From Metabacillus dongyingensis (GTDB taxonomy: Bacteria > Bacillota > Bacilli > Bacillales > Bacillaceae), in the NCBI RefSeq assembly GCF_019933155.2, contig NZ_CP082944.1, forward strand, positions 2,916,001 through 2,980,000: DNA of 64,000 nucleotides. Direction: 5' to 3'. The notes under the pieces are model-generated. The model did not search any database. It was not told the origin of the DNA and saw only the letters and a program-made list of their open reading frames with translations. Both the position numbers and the translations under genes were made by a program. How positions within the stretch are numbered: the stretch's first letter is position 1; each line of letters starts with the position of its first letter. This document shows, in pieces, positions 53,601 through 63,000 of this stretch.

Positions 53601-56600
53601 GTGAAAACTTTGACTTAACAGTGCAGAGCTTATACCGGGCTGTGTTTCCAGCAGGATTGATTGGTTCCACTGATGATAGTTTCCCAAGTCTTGTTCAAAG
53701 AACCACTTTTGAATCGGTGTAAGGAGCACTTCTCCTGTCTCTGGCGTTTTAGTCCCTTCTTCACGCTTACTCTCTTTGCCGTCCACAACACATGCAGCGA
53801 GCTCCGCAATGGTCTGATGCTGAAACATCTGACTTACAGTAATCTCTATATCCTTTTGCAGCGCCTTGCCTACTATTTGGATACTTAGAATAGAATCTCC
53901 GCCGAGTTCGAAAAAGTTATCTTCTATACTGATTGCTTCCTGTTCAATGCCCAATACAGAAGACCAAACATCCAGCAGATCTTCCTCAATTTTATTAGCA
54001 GGAGCTACATACTTTTTGTTTGTTTGGATTTTCGGTGGCGGCAACTTCTTTCGATCAAGCTTGCCTATCGATGTTAAAGGCAGTTTCTCTAGTTGGATGT
54101 AATAGGAGGGAACCATATAATCTGGCAATTCTTCAGATAAGTAATCTCTAAGACTTTTCGAATTGATCTGGGCATCTGATACGATATATGCACAAAGCAC
54201 TTTTTTGCCTTTATCATTTTCCCAATCAATTACTGCCGCATCTTGAATGTGATTATGTTTTAATAGCAGATTATGAATTTCTGCAACTTCAATTCGGTAT
54301 CCTCTGATTTTGATCTGGTGATCCGATCTCCCGAGAAACTCAATTTCTCCATTTCGATTCCATCTCCCTAAGTCACCTGTTTTATACATCCGCTCATTGG
54401 GTATAAAAGGATCATTCATGAATTTGTCATTTGTAGACTCGGGCATATTCAAATATCCTCTGGCCACTCCGGCTCCCGCGATATACAGCTCGCCAGGAAT
54501 ACCAATTGGGCTAAGGTTTTGGTCTTTATCCAAGATGTAGCATCTCACATTTGAAATTGGCTTTCCTAATGATACATTTTCTTCAGAACACTTTATACTT
54601 AAGGCATCGACTGTTGTCTCTGCCGGTCCATAATTGTTATACAGTTCATAACCTCTATAAATCAGTTCATCTTTCAATGATTCTTCCAGTCTTTCACCAC
54701 CGGAGATGACTGTGCGTAAACTCTTCAACTTTCGATTAGTACATAATAATTCTTTTAAAACAGTTGGGATAAAATTAATAATATCAATTTGATGCTGGTC
54801 AACATAATCGCAGAAGCTCTCACTGTTTAATATCAAATTCCTTTCGGCTATATGTAATGTCGCTCCGTAAAGAAGTGTCCCAAAAAAATCTTCAATGCTC
54901 GGATCAAATACATAATTTGTTAATTGTAATAGCTTCCTATTTTCCGTCATATTAAAAGTATTTCCAAACCACTGAATAAGATTAACCACACTTTGATTCT
55001 CTATCATTACACCTTTAGGTTTTCCTGATGTACCTGAAGTGTAAAAAACGGCAAATAAGTCAGCAGGACTGGGATCCAATCTTGGACTAATCGTCTCACC
55101 TGAAAACAGACTGGTATCATCCAACAAAAGAATACAATCTTTATGAAATACCCCGATCAGGCAGTTGTTTTTGTTCATTAAATTTTCCTCAGTCAGTATG
55201 AACCTGGTTCCACTATCCTGTACCATAAATCTTTTCCGCGGTTCAGGATATTCCGGATCAACAGGTAAATATGCGGCTCCCGCTTTTAAAACAGCAATGA
55301 TTCCCACAATCATTTCAATGGACGGTTCTGTCATTATGCCAACAATTTCACCTTTTTGTACTCCTTTCCTAAGGAGCACATTTGCAAGGCTGCTGGACAT
55401 CTCATCCAACTCTTTATAAGTAACAGCGCTCTCTTTATATATCACTGCAATATTATCCTGTGTTTTCATCACTTGATGTTCAAATAATTGGCTAATCGTG
55501 TACTCATTTGAATATGTTGTCCGGGTATTATTGAAATCCGAGAGGATTTGCTTTTTCTCTTCGGCAGGTATAATTTCGATTTGTTCTATCTCTTTATCAG
55601 GGTTTTTTATTACGTCATCTGTGATTAAAGTAAAGTGTTGAGCCAACCGCTTAATTGTAGATGAGTCATATAATTGTTCATTGTAGCTGAAACATACTTC
55701 AACATCTTTGAAAACACTTATGCTGATAGATAAACCATAATTCGTCATTTCAGTTGCGGAGTAGGAGTTGAAAGCAATATCACTTTTTTTGTTTAATACG
55801 GATTGATCTAGAGGATAGTTTTCAAAAACGACAATGGTGTCAAAGAGATCCGTTTTCTCATCCAACTCGCCATGTCTTTTAATATCCGGTAAAGAAGTAG
55901 TTCCATACAATTCCCAGTTCTGTAATGCGCTGTTTACCGCTTTGATAAGTTCTATAGATGTTTCCCCTGGAGATCTTCTTATTCTTAATGGAATTGTATT
56001 GATAAATAATCCAACCATTTCTTCAATTCCATTAAAGACTCCTGCTCTGCCGGAAACAGTTGAGCCAAAAACAATATCATTACTATTAGTGTTCTTTTGA
56101 AGTACTATCCCCCACAAGCTATAGATAAGTGAGGCTAGAGTAACTTCATTTTTTGTTGTGAATCCGAGCAGTTCATTTTTAGAGAATCGAATTCGATAAT
56201 GACGATCGTTTCGAATCGATTTTCTCTTTTTCGACTCCAGCCTTGGCTGTGGGTCAAACCCCTTTAAATAACCTTGCCAGAATTTTTTTTGCTGTTCTTT
56301 ATCCTGATTTTGGATATATTTAATAAAATCCTTATATTTCTTCTTGATAGGAAGATTGTATTTTACTGAATGACTCAAGCATTGGTAAGCTTTTAAAAAC
56401 TCTTTCAAAATGATCCCATTACTCCAGCCATCATATAAAATGTGATGATTACTGATAACCATTTCATATTTTTCTTCCGCTAATTTGCACAAGGTGATCC
56501 TGAACGGTACATCTCGAAGATCGATTTTTTTTTCTCGATCCTTGATTATTATTTCCTCAAGAAGGGCACTTTTTTCTGTTTCATCTTTATGCTGTAGATC

Positions 56601-56879
56601 GATTATTTCTATATAGGGCTTATGCTCTTTCAATACGATCTGGACAGGAGCTTTTAATTTTTCCCACCGAAACAATGTACGCAGCTGCTCATTGGTTTGG
56701 ATAACAGACTCCCATGCTCTCATAAAGAATGACTCGTTTATATCTCCTGAAACCTCTAGGCATATCTGTTCGAAGTACACATCACTATGCGGATCTTTTA
56801 AATAATGGAACAAAATCCCCTCCTGTATTGGTGTCAGGCTAAGAATGTCTTCCACATTTTGTTTATCCAATTTTGCCAT
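44637..56879 (-). CDS. NRPS, C-A-T-E / C-A-T / C-A-T / C, 4,080 aa
   Basis: Domains by residue: C1 9-450 (HHILYDG at 145); A1 465-950; T1 with Ser996 in LGGDS; E 1048-1490 (HHLVVDG at 1177, EGHGR, RTVGWFT, FNYLG); C2 1508-1950 (HHLQLDG at 1650); A2 1975-2475; T2 Ser2528 in IGGQS; C3 2582-3010 (HHIISDG at 2710); A3 3030-3525; T3 Ser3576 in MGGNS; terminal C4 3630-4060 (HHLISDG at 3767). All carriers and HHxxxDG motifs are intact. Ten-residue pockets read against GrsA are DPENIGNVDK, DIENIGAMTK and DLTKVGHIGK; the last is the known Asp code. C1 and C2 have the LTPIQ/LSPVQ starts of domains that accept D-residues; C3 and C4 look like L-accepting ones. There is no thioesterase or reductase. Good GGAGG site; overlaps the exporter gene by 17 bases. 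Confidence 0.95.
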   Translation of the reverse strand: MAKLDKQNVEDILSLTPIQEGILFHYLKDPHSDVYFEQICLEVSGDINESFFMRAWESVIQTNEQLRTLFRWEKLKAPVQIVLKEHKPYIEIIDLQHKDETEKSALLEEIIIKDREKKIDLRDVPFRITLCKLAEEKYEMVISNHHILYDGWSNGIILKEFLKAYQCLSHSVKYNLPIKKKYKDFIKYIQNQDKEQQKKFWQGYLKGFDPQPRLESKKRKSIRNDRHYRIRFSKNELLGFTTKNEVTLASLIYSLWGIVLQKNTNSNDIVFGSTVSGRAGVFNGIEEMVGLFINTIPLRIRRSPGETSIELIKAVNSALQNWELYGTTSLPDIKRHGELDEKTDLFDTIVVFENYPLDQSVLNKKSDIAFNSYSATEMTNYGLSISISVFKDVEVCFSYNEQLYDSSTIKRLAQHFTLITDDVIKNPDKEIEQIEIIPAEEKKQILSDFNNTRTTYSNEYTISQLFEHQVMKTQDNIAVIYKESAVTYKELDEMSSSLANVLLRKGVQKGEIVGIMTEPSIEMIVGIIAVLKAGAAYLPVDPEYPEPRKRFMVQDSGTRFILTEENLMNKNNCLIGVFHKDCILLLDDTSLFSGETISPRLDPSPADLFAVFYTSGTSGKPKGVMIENQSVVNLIQWFGNTFNMTENRKLLQLTNYVFDPSIEDFFGTLLYGATLHIAERNLILNSESFCDYVDQHQIDIINFIPTVLKELLCTNRKLKSLRTVISGGERLEESLKDELIYRGYELYNNYGPAETTVDALSIKCSEENVSLGKPISNVRCYILDKDQNLSPIGIPGELYIAGAGVARGYLNMPESTNDKFMNDPFIPNERMYKTGDLGRWNRNGEIEFLGRSDHQIKIRGYRIEVAEIHNLLLKHNHIQDAAVIDWENDKGKKVLCAYIVSDAQINSKSLRDYLSEELPDYMVPSYYIQLEKLPLTSIGKLDRKKLPPPKIQTNKKYVAPANKIEEDLLDVWSSVLGIEQEAISIEDNFFELGGDSILSIQIVGKALQKDIEITVSQMFQHQTIAELAACVVDGKESKREEGTKTPETGEVLLTPIQKWFFEQDLGNYHQWNQSILLETQPGISSALLSQSFHILTSYHDSFRLRYYQRNGEWVQVYSEANEHVLFEEYTSDRQDDQMQEIFSKLQYGLNITNGPLIRAAYFDFGNQEKGRLFVTAHHLVVDGYSWRVMMDDLQSIYEQLENSETVQLPLKSLSFKKWSEYLYEYADSDQLKSELVYWQMNTPPASKPIPVDIKGGLNTEDSARTFSLMLTKDETDFLLRDMHHSFKTRIDDSLLSALSSSLAKWNGTTLVDLEGHGRHPLLKEHDISRTVGWFTCVYPMILGDIEPEIHVEDVLKKVKERYRGIPKGGIGYEILYYLAEESIREQFESKPRAQISFNYLGQFEQVLEKNQLFKISEVNTGPGRDLSGIRSHLLEIDCMIVDKKLYIEWKYSSNKHLPETIEQLANDFVHYLKHLIQYFQTNDSIYFTPSDFPLASIDQKNLDEWGKKYKTVEDIYTLSPVQQSMVFHHIYSPDSSVTVEQTVFSIESNLDIEVFERVWQTILDRHESLRASYHWEEGLKDPVQIVHKKIKVPFQVLDWTNLSEIEGLQKLERLIKDDRKRGFDLTKPPLMRILVVKRGDSVYDVIWTHHHLQLDGWCNSILLKEIGEFYKAYCAGEKIEMGNALPFKDYIKWLRRQDGKKAEQYWRKALKGFKTPIRFDNIFPVKADSDELSAFGDVVYEVTQEKKQLIQNFARKHRITLNTLVQGAWAILLNRYSEEKDITFGVTSSGRPADLKNSDAMIGCFMNTLPFRVNVNSNIDLIPWLKDLQLKQAEMRQFEYTSLADIRSWSEVPRNSGLYDLYESIVIVENYPFDAALKDGIGSLHVKSIRVEEQLDYPLVVYCNLQPELHFKLLFDCHFLDETEANQILAHLINILWNMIVSENRQLGEISMLSEKELKLLIDSHPASMEYPKDKCFQDLFTAQVKSRLNQSAIIQNDESLSYKELDILSNKLAHRLIKLGVGPEVPVGLYVERSIKMVVGILGILKAGGAFLPIDADYPGDRVNMMLNDAQVPVLLTQTNLKPKIRSYEDHTICLDAEWDSLLKEPEGQPKSRIEPNNLAYIIYTSGSSGRPKGVMMPHEAVVSHSIDLVKRYELTPEDRVLQFSSISFDISLEQIFTTLAAGSSLVLRDKNIWTPHEFSRKCVELGLSVVNLPTSYWGEVIQEWHISPEMIPDSKLRLVIVGGEQMSAEKVGIWESLSLDHVILLNAYGPAETAMTSTLYRVSGNGTKSANLRNIPVGRPLANRRVYILDESMQPLPIGVKGEIFIGGLPLARGYLKNPEMTKDKFIQDPYYQDYGNRLYRTGDLGRILRDGNIEVLGRKDDQTKIRGHRMDIGEIEVVLNQCDNIKDSVVVVKNDEKNEKYLVAFYVPAAHMTNDLSSIRKFLRNHIPEYMIPSFFIQLEKLPMSPNGKIDRKSLAHTKIKVDIDGGYERPYNEIQRELVRIWEKILGTDGVGINHHFFEIGGQSLKAITLVSEIHRVFEVEIPLGKVFESPTIKELALLIEEMMGKKETYQSISPVAQQEFYKASAAQKRMYIVSRLSGASTNYNISGAVFLDGKVNVLQLERAFQALILRHESLRTSFAQTNGHIIQKVHENLEWNMEHLYANEYNLDSVVESFIQPFDLERGPLFRAAIVEMSPSKFLLVYDMHHIISDGLSIGILIREFVSLYQGNTLPNVRIQYKDFSGWQNHAVESGLLKSQEEYWLKTFSQEIPLLNLPTDYRRSDEPLFEGDGVKFNLEDSLTSKLNQISIEKGVTLYSLLLSAFNVLLSKYSGQEDIVVGTPVAGRLHSELENMVGMFVNTLALRNYPDPEMTLENFVKEVANQTVQALEHQEYSFEMLVDKLQLRKNLNRHPLFDVMFAFENVDGAMAQIDDFEIIPYEYTNRTTKFDLELKVTEQKGKLHFVFEYSTGLFRRDTIERMAEHFVKIIEVIADDITISIGEIDLVTTEEKNIIMDFNETGTLFPIEKTIKSIFEEQVVKHPYRTAVVFGHKKLTYKELNEKANQLANYLIKKGARQNTVIGLLAEPSIEMVVGLWGIIKSGATYLPIDPEFPDERINFMIESSGSTAILIQSHLLTSIEYACEEVIELDNKELLSEDTSNPVETTAFDDPIYIIYTSGTTGTPKGVPIKNQSLVNYISWFTREANITYSDKTMLLSSFAFDLGYTSLYTALLNGCELHLAPKKSFTVPESLLTYLKDQKISFIKLTPSLFTHLVNNSLIEKEQNRLLLRLVVLGGEEMKAIDIEKFNSLYPKTEVMNHYGPTETTIGSIAHKVDFAKLNPLFQGTVIGKPIDNVKIFILDKHQKPVPIGVTGEICIAGAGLTTGYLNQTELNTDKFIKGSFLDYEKINLYKTGDLGKFTCDGEVIFLGRMDNQLKIRGYRVELEEVTSVLLQHDSVVDAIVAAKEDKEGNNDLCAYIVLKEGKNGSGIREYLSSKIPYYMMPSSFIKLDKIPLAPNGKLNVKALSEIAGESLIRVEYETPGDSVEQKIAEIWEQVLDVEKVGMNDSFFEMGGNSLKVMLLTAEIHKQFNVNIPLRVSFKAPTVREMSKYVKNSSENIYSSLQPLENNEYYELSSAQKRLYTLHQMEGVGTSYNMPRATLLEGEIDLDKLENAFCEIVKMHEALRTSFEVVEGEPKQRIQENAEVEIKYSVLDGDLFPNSTGEPAAEFIHLIDEFITPFDLSKAPLVRIMVIRLRSDKHVLLTDMHHLISDGYSVSIMLNELSKLYQGQQIQKNRIQYKDFAGWQNEFLKTSAASKQEEYWLDILSGDLPVLNMPTNFPRPLMQSFEGDCFIFEGGKELKQRLDKLCLETDTTLFMVLSAAFSILLSKYSSQQDIIVGLPILGRTHSDLKNTIGMFANTIAIRSFPNENKSFLTFLTEVKEHLLKAYDNQDYQFDMLLDKLKIKREPGRNPIFSAMLALQDVQINKNTIGNIKLTPIKYRNKISKFDLSLFVENGNEDISFELEFASNLFNIETIKKFANDFLFILDKVSFNREIKLEGLKIEGLVVENTEIENVTFHF

Positions 56880-59800
56880 CAGTAAGCTCCTCCTTTAGAT
56901 GATCATGTTGCACTTCATCCACAACCTTTCCGCTTTCCATCTTGATTACCTTATCTGCAAGATGGAAGTACCTGTCGTCATGAGTAATAGCAATGACACA
57001 TTTTCCTTGGGCCTTTAAATCAGGCAATAGCTCCATATAGAAAAAATATCTAAATTCGGGATCCTGATCAGCTGCCCATTCATCAAATAGATAAATAGGT
57101 TTGTCTTCCAAATAAGAGATTAACAATGCTAACCTTTTCCGCTGACCCGTAGAAAGTTTTGTTGTACTAAATTCCCCATTTTGAATTTGTATTTTTTCAT
57201 CGATACGCAGTATTTTTAAATACTTTTTTATTTCTTCTTGTTTCGAGCTGCAATCAATTCCATAGACTTTTGTAAACAAATAGTAATCACTAAATATCGC
57301 TGAATATAGTTCCTTTAACTCTTTTTGGCTTATTTTTTGATTGTTGACGAATATGTCTCCGCTCTTGTTGGTATACAGACCTGTAATCAGTTTTGCAAGA
57401 GTTGATTTGCCGCTTCCATTCCCGCCTGTTATGAAAACAATCTCACCTGATTTTAATTGGAGGTCAATTGGACCTACCTGGAAAGATTCTTCATGATCAC
57501 TATCGTATTGATATTCTAAATTTTCGAACTCCAGTTTCAGTCTTAAAGGAGTTTTCAATATACTGATTGTTTCTTTTTTATCAGCTTCATCCGCATTTAG
57601 ACTCTCAGAAAAAGCTTTTATCCTCTTCCAGCTGATTTTCATCTGAATAGCGTTTGGAATAGCATTAAGTATGCTATGAATTGGCCCTGTCATATAAAGA
57701 AAAACAAAAACATAACTCCTTAAGAACTCGCTCTGCACCTCTTTAAACAGAATGGGAAAAAGGAATGTAACGGCCCCGATCACCAAAACAAACAGCAATT
57801 CACCAATAATAAAGACATTGGCAAATTTAAGGCCGCCCTTAATCCGTTTATCCTTATACTCACCACAGCTTTCTTTCATGTCCTCTCTAAACTCTTCTCG
57901 TTTTGCCTTTCCGATACTCAACTCTTTATAACCGCCAATGAGGTCGTTGATATATCTAAAAAAGGTGTTTTGAATATTCCGTGTTTGTTCCCAAAGATTA
58001 TTGGCTGATCTTCCGGCTACATAGTACATGCCTGCTGCAACAAGAATGACCCCAATTGAAATAAGAAGTCCGAACACATTAATTACACCCAGATAAACCA
58101 AACAACACAAGAGTGTAATTGAATCGGTCAGACCGGTGATAATTGCAGGAGCATGGTTACTGATGGCTTCTGTGTCATTATTTAATATGGTCTGAATTTT
58201 TTCGGATTCCATCCGTTCGATTTTCTCATATGGGTTATTTAAGATTTTGTCTAATAGAATAAGCCTTTGTTCATAAATCAGATTATTTGTAAGAGTGATT
58301 AACTGAGTTCGAACCAGCTTTTGTGCAAGTACATAAATGATGATTCCAAGCACAAAATATAAAAACAGACTATTGTTTGAATCGTTGCTGCTATTTAAAG
58401 CTTCATTGATGATAAATATGATCATCGCATTTCCAAAACCACTAGTTACGCTCAACACAAAGAGCGGGAATAAATTCTTATTTTTATATAAAGGAAAGAT
58501 GGTTATAAGCGACAAGTAAATAGAAAACAATACAATTCCAATTAGAGTAGCCCAAGCCGCCAAACTCATGCTGTCAGGTGCCCATACGTTTACAAAATCC
58601 CAAGTAAGCCCTGTAAAAAATACAGATGGAACTTTAAAAAGGGAATACCCGGCAAACAAAGAAAACACAACCATAATAAATGGAACTCCAATGCGTTTAA
58701 CTCTATTTTCTTCCAGATTCCTCTTTTTCTGATACACCTGAATGATTATTTGAAAAATAAAATATAGGGTAAGGCACGAAAAAGGAATCATAAACAAAAG
58801 TAAGGTAAAAGAAAAAGCATCAATGCTCTTATACATATCTTTTGTATTATTTACTAATTCCTTCTCTGAGAGAATATCGATGATTCCTTGGCCAATGTTT
58901 TGAGTATAAGAGGAGTTCATGTTGGCCATGACTGCAACACCTATCTTTTCCTGAGGACGAAATACAATAAAAGACGAAAAATTAGGATTGCTTCCAGCAT
59001 GGGAGATCTCGCCGGAACCGTTTTGGTATACTTCCCAACCTCCCGCATAGGAAGAGCCATCCGCAGAAGGTGGAACCGAGCGGTTAGGTATATGCGTCTT
59101 TTGAATCGCCTTTTGCTGGCCATCACTTAACTTATACATCCCAAACTGCATACGAAGCCACTTTTCCATATCATCTGCATTTGAAATAAAATAACCTGCA
59201 GGGGTGTTCCCGCGATAAATAGGTGCATTGAACTCTTTAGGCCTTAAAAAATTGATTTTGTAACCCTTAGACATTTCATATTTGGCAGCCTTTTCTCTGA
59301 ACAAATAAGTATTATCCATTTCAAATGGGACTAATATGTTATTTTCAATGTATTTCTCAAATGATTGATTCGTTACTGTTTGTATAACTAAACCTAGAAT
59401 GTCATAGTTGATGCTTGCGTAAGTAAATTGCTCACCTGGGTAAGTCTCCAATTTTTTATTTATCAGCTTTCTAACGGTGTTTTCCAGCGCATCATCGTCA
59501 TTTGCGACTGGGATGTCTCCTATCGTTTGAAACGGAATTCCACTCGTATGATATAAGAGCTGTTCAAGTGTTATATCAACATTCTTATTGAGTTGCTGAC
59601 CTTTATACTCACCCACATATTTCATTTGAAACCAGGGCAAATACTTTTTGACTGGTTCTTTCAAATCTATTAAGTTTTTTTCGGCAAGCGTATAGATTGC
59701 TAGAGCTGTAAATGACTTACTATTCGAGCCAATTTCAAATAAAGTTTGATCCGTTGCTGGTTGTTTTGTTTTTATGTCGGAATACCCAAAACCTTTTTTA

Positions 59801-60018
59801 TAAACAGCTTGGTCCCCTTTGACTACTACCACTGACATACCTGGAATTTTGCCTTCCTTCATTTGCTTTTTAATGAATGAGTCCAGCTTTTTTCCATAGT
59901 CATCGGATAAACCGGCAGATACTCTATCATTCTCTGCATTTCCTATCTGTATTCCAGCAGTCATCTGCAATTGCAATAAGACTACAAGGGCAATCAAAAC
60001 GATTTTTATTCTAATCAT
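56863..60018 (-). CDS. S12 serine peptidase fused to cyclic-peptide-type ABC exporter
   Basis: 1,051 residues from ATG 60018, which follows GGGGAGG and begins a clean signal segment (MIRIKIVLIALVV); an ATG overlapping the NRPS stop at 60045 lacks a site. Residues about 35-385 are a beta-lactamase/S12 peptidase: SNSK (Ser98, Lys101), Tyr200 in YAS-INYDILG, and HAG at 340 with SNPNFSSF. Three membrane helices (about 402-427, 446-465, 486-510) follow, then a SyrD/PvdE-like exporter: membrane domain to about 790, Walker A GGNGSGKS (865-872), LSTGQ (955), Walker B YLFDE (976-980), His1013. This is the arrangement of prodrug-activating peptidases of the ZmaM type and of exporter-linked D-stereospecific peptidases. 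It sits between two NRPS genes and overlaps the second. Likely role: export the product and cut it after a D-residue outside the membrane. Confidence 0.9.
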   Translation of the reverse strand: MIRIKIVLIALVVLLQLQMTAGIQIGNAENDRVSAGLSDDYGKKLDSFIKKQMKEGKIPGMSVVVVKGDQAVYKKGFGYSDIKTKQPATDQTLFEIGSNSKSFTALAIYTLAEKNLIDLKEPVKKYLPWFQMKYVGEYKGQQLNKNVDITLEQLLYHTSGIPFQTIGDIPVANDDDALENTVRKLINKKLETYPGEQFTYASINYDILGLVIQTVTNQSFEKYIENNILVPFEMDNTYLFREKAAKYEMSKGYKINFLRPKEFNAPIYRGNTPAGYFISNADDMEKWLRMQFGMYKLSDGQQKAIQKTHIPNRSVPPSADGSSYAGGWEVYQNGSGEISHAGSNPNFSSFIVFRPQEKIGVAVMANMNSSYTQNIGQGIIDILSEKELVNNTKDMYKSIDAFSFTLLLFMIPFSCLTLYFIFQIIIQVYQKKRNLEENRVKRIGVPFIMVVFSLFAGYSLFKVPSVFFTGLTWDFVNVWAPDSMSLAAWATLIGIVLFSIYLSLITIFPLYKNKNLFPLFVLSVTSGFGNAMIIFIINEALNSSNDSNNSLFLYFVLGIIIYVLAQKLVRTQLITLTNNLIYEQRLILLDKILNNPYEKIERMESEKIQTILNNDTEAISNHAPAIITGLTDSITLLCCLVYLGVINVFGLLISIGVILVAAGMYYVAGRSANNLWEQTRNIQNTFFRYINDLIGGYKELSIGKAKREEFREDMKESCGEYKDKRIKGGLKFANVFIIGELLFVLVIGAVTFLFPILFKEVQSEFLRSYVFVFLYMTGPIHSILNAIPNAIQMKISWKRIKAFSESLNADEADKKETISILKTPLRLKLEFENLEYQYDSDHEESFQVGPIDLQLKSGEIVFITGGNGSGKSTLAKLITGLYTNKSGDIFVNNQKISQKELKELYSAIFSDYYLFTKVYGIDCSSKQEEIKKYLKILRIDEKIQIQNGEFSTTKLSTGQRKRLALLISYLEDKPIYLFDEWAADQDPEFRYFFYMELLPDLKAQGKCVIAITHDDRYFHLADKVIKMESGKVVDEVQHDHLKEELTDGKIG

Positions 60019-60041
60019 GACTGAATCTTTCCTCCCCTGCC

Positions 60042-63000
60042 TCATAGGTTAAATATATTTTCCAGCTCTTCACTTGAGAGGTTTGCAGTTTCGAAATCAG
60101 ATGGAGTAAATTCAGAATGATTCCTTTGGCAACAATGTTGAATCAAATCTCTTAATTGAATCGTATAATCTCTAACAAACTCCGATATGGTTTCACATTT
60201 AAATTTGTTACGGCTATACGTGACTGATAAATTTAACTTTTTATCCACTGTGTATGCAACGATATCCACCAAACAATCCATTGCATTTGAATGACAGGTA
60301 TCTCGGCCAGAGTATTCCTCAGCAAATTCAAATATTCCATTTGAAAATGACGCATTAAAATCACCCAGATAGTTAAATCGGACGTATTTTTGATTGTCAA
60401 ACCTCAATTCATCCGAAATGTATTTCAAAACTCCATGACTCAAACCTTTTCTGGGAATACTGCGCAATTGATCCTTTAATTGCTTGATCTGCTGTGATAT
60501 ATCTGTATTTTCTACCTTCAGCAGAATCGGATATAAGCTCGTAAACCATCCAACAGTTCTTGATACATCTATTTCCTCAGATAAGTCTTCACGCCCGTGC
60601 CCTTCAACTTCAATGATTACTTCATTCTTTTTGATATAGTCAGACAACACCATTGAAAGTGCTATAATCATCAATTCGTCAGCTTTTGTTCGATAGGCTT
60701 CATTTGCTTTTTGAAAAAGTTGTGCCGTTTCTTCTTCTGATAATTTTTGATCAAATGTCTCGCAATCCTCCATGCGATCAGGTCCTAAGTCAAAATCTGA
60801 AAATGTTTCCTCCCGAGATTGATAAACATGATTCCAATATTGTTTTTCCTTGTCTGGGATTTTTTTGCTTAACTTTTCCAATTCAACGCCCCAATCTTGC
60901 ACCGAATTGTCTTTTGGCGGCAATAAAGCAATCTCCTTATTCTCCATCTGATTATATAATCGGTTCATATCTTCAAAAATAATACGCCAAGATATCCCGT
61001 CTACAGCCAAATGATGTGCCGCCATCAAAAACCTTTTACCCTGATCCCCCAGATCGAATATACACGCTTTAAGCAGAATATCGTTTTCAATATTAAAGCT
61101 CGATTTTAACTTTTCTCCAATTTTTGCTATATGATTGTTCTGATCTTGCACCGAATAGCATGATAAATCAAAGAATTTCAATTCAAACTTCTGATCGAGA
61201 TGTTTCTCGTTATAATATAACTTCTCCGTTTGGATCATATAATTCAATCGGAAAGAGTCATGATGGCAAACCAATAATTGCAGAGCGGATTCAAGCATTT
61301 GCATATTAATATCATCTTTCACCTTCAATAATACAGACTGCGTATAATGATGGATGTTATCTAATTTTTGTGAGAAAAACCAAGATGCAGATGGAAGTGA
61401 CTGAACACTGCCAACGCATGGTTGATTACTCTCATGCAAATTTTTAGCGGTTGTTTCTAAATGTAAAGCCATGTCTTCTATTACAGGATTAGACAAAATA
61501 TCTTTTGTTTTAATTTTTAGTCCTTTCTCACTTAGCCTGGAAGCTATCTGAATTGCTTTGATTGAATCTCCGCCTAGATGATAGAAGTTGTCCCGCATCC
61601 GCACTTTATCTACAAGTAACACCTGACGGATGATACTTAGTAGATCTTCTTCTATTGCAGCATTAGCTGCATGGCGTTTCGCAATTACAGGTTCAGGCAA
61701 AGCATCCCTATCAACTTTTGCATTAATTGTCAGCGGAATTTCTTTCAAAGGAATAAAATGAGAAGGAATCATAAATGCCGGCATAAATTTCTTTAAATAT
61801 CTGAATAACTCTGTAGCAGTAACCTCATTTTTCTCTATGTAATAAGCACAAAGATAATTTCCATCATGGTTCTCCCGATCGACCACTACTGCATCCCTGA
61901 TACTCGGATGGTTTAATAAATTTCTTTCAATTTCACCTAGTTCTATCCGAAAACCGCGGACTTTAATTTGATTATCCGCTCTTCCCAGGAATTCAATCTT
62001 GCTCTCATCCATAAACCTGGCTAAGTCACCTGATCTATACATCCGCTCTTCTGAAGAAAATGGATTCGGTATGAATCTATCACGTGTCAAATCTAGTTTG
62101 TTTAGGTACCCCCTCGCAACGCCGTCTCCAGAAATATAGATTTCCCCTACAGCACCCACTGGAACATGACGGAGATCAGAGTCTAACAAGTATATCTTCG
62201 TATTTTGTGCAGGCATGCCAATTGGCACCGATGTTCCTAGATCCTTTTCAACATCGAATTGATGAATCATACACCCGACAACTGTTTCTGTAGGCCCGTA
62301 TTCATTGAATATTTTGACATCTCTGCCGAAGCGATTCTGAATGCTTTTAGCAAGGCTTACCGTTAAATCTTCTCCTCCAACAATAAACTTTTTGATAGAA
62401 CTTATCTCTGAATCCACATCTTGTAAGAGGGATAAATGGGATGGAGTTAATTTGACAATACTTACTTTGCCTTCCCTAAGCATTTTATATAGGACATGTT
62501 CATTTTCATCAGCAGGATAAATGACAATTTGATTGCCGCTAATTAGTGGGGTAAATATAGACGTAACCGTGAGATCAAAAGCAAGTGAAGAATAGAAAGG
62601 AAACACTTCGTCTTGACTTGATTCCACATATACGTTCTTCGCCCAACAAGTATAGTTAACCAATCCTTGATGCTCGATCATCGTCCCTTTAGGAGTTCCA
62701 GTAGAACCCGATGTGTATATAATGTATGCGAGGTCAGATGGGTCACTCAGAGCATTAATATTAGAAGACTTACCCTCATAAAGATTTGCTGAATGAAGCT
62801 GAACAACTTCCACTTTGTGTGGGGAAATGTTCCATCGATTTAAGACATCAAAGTTAGTCAGCAGCATAGAAATACCCGAGTCTTCCAGCATATAATTGAT
62901 TCGTTCAGATGGATAGTCAGGATCGAGAGGCAAGTATGCTGCTCCCGCTTTCACAATCCCTAGAATTCCAATGATTGTTTCCAGTGAGTGCTTGGTTGAT

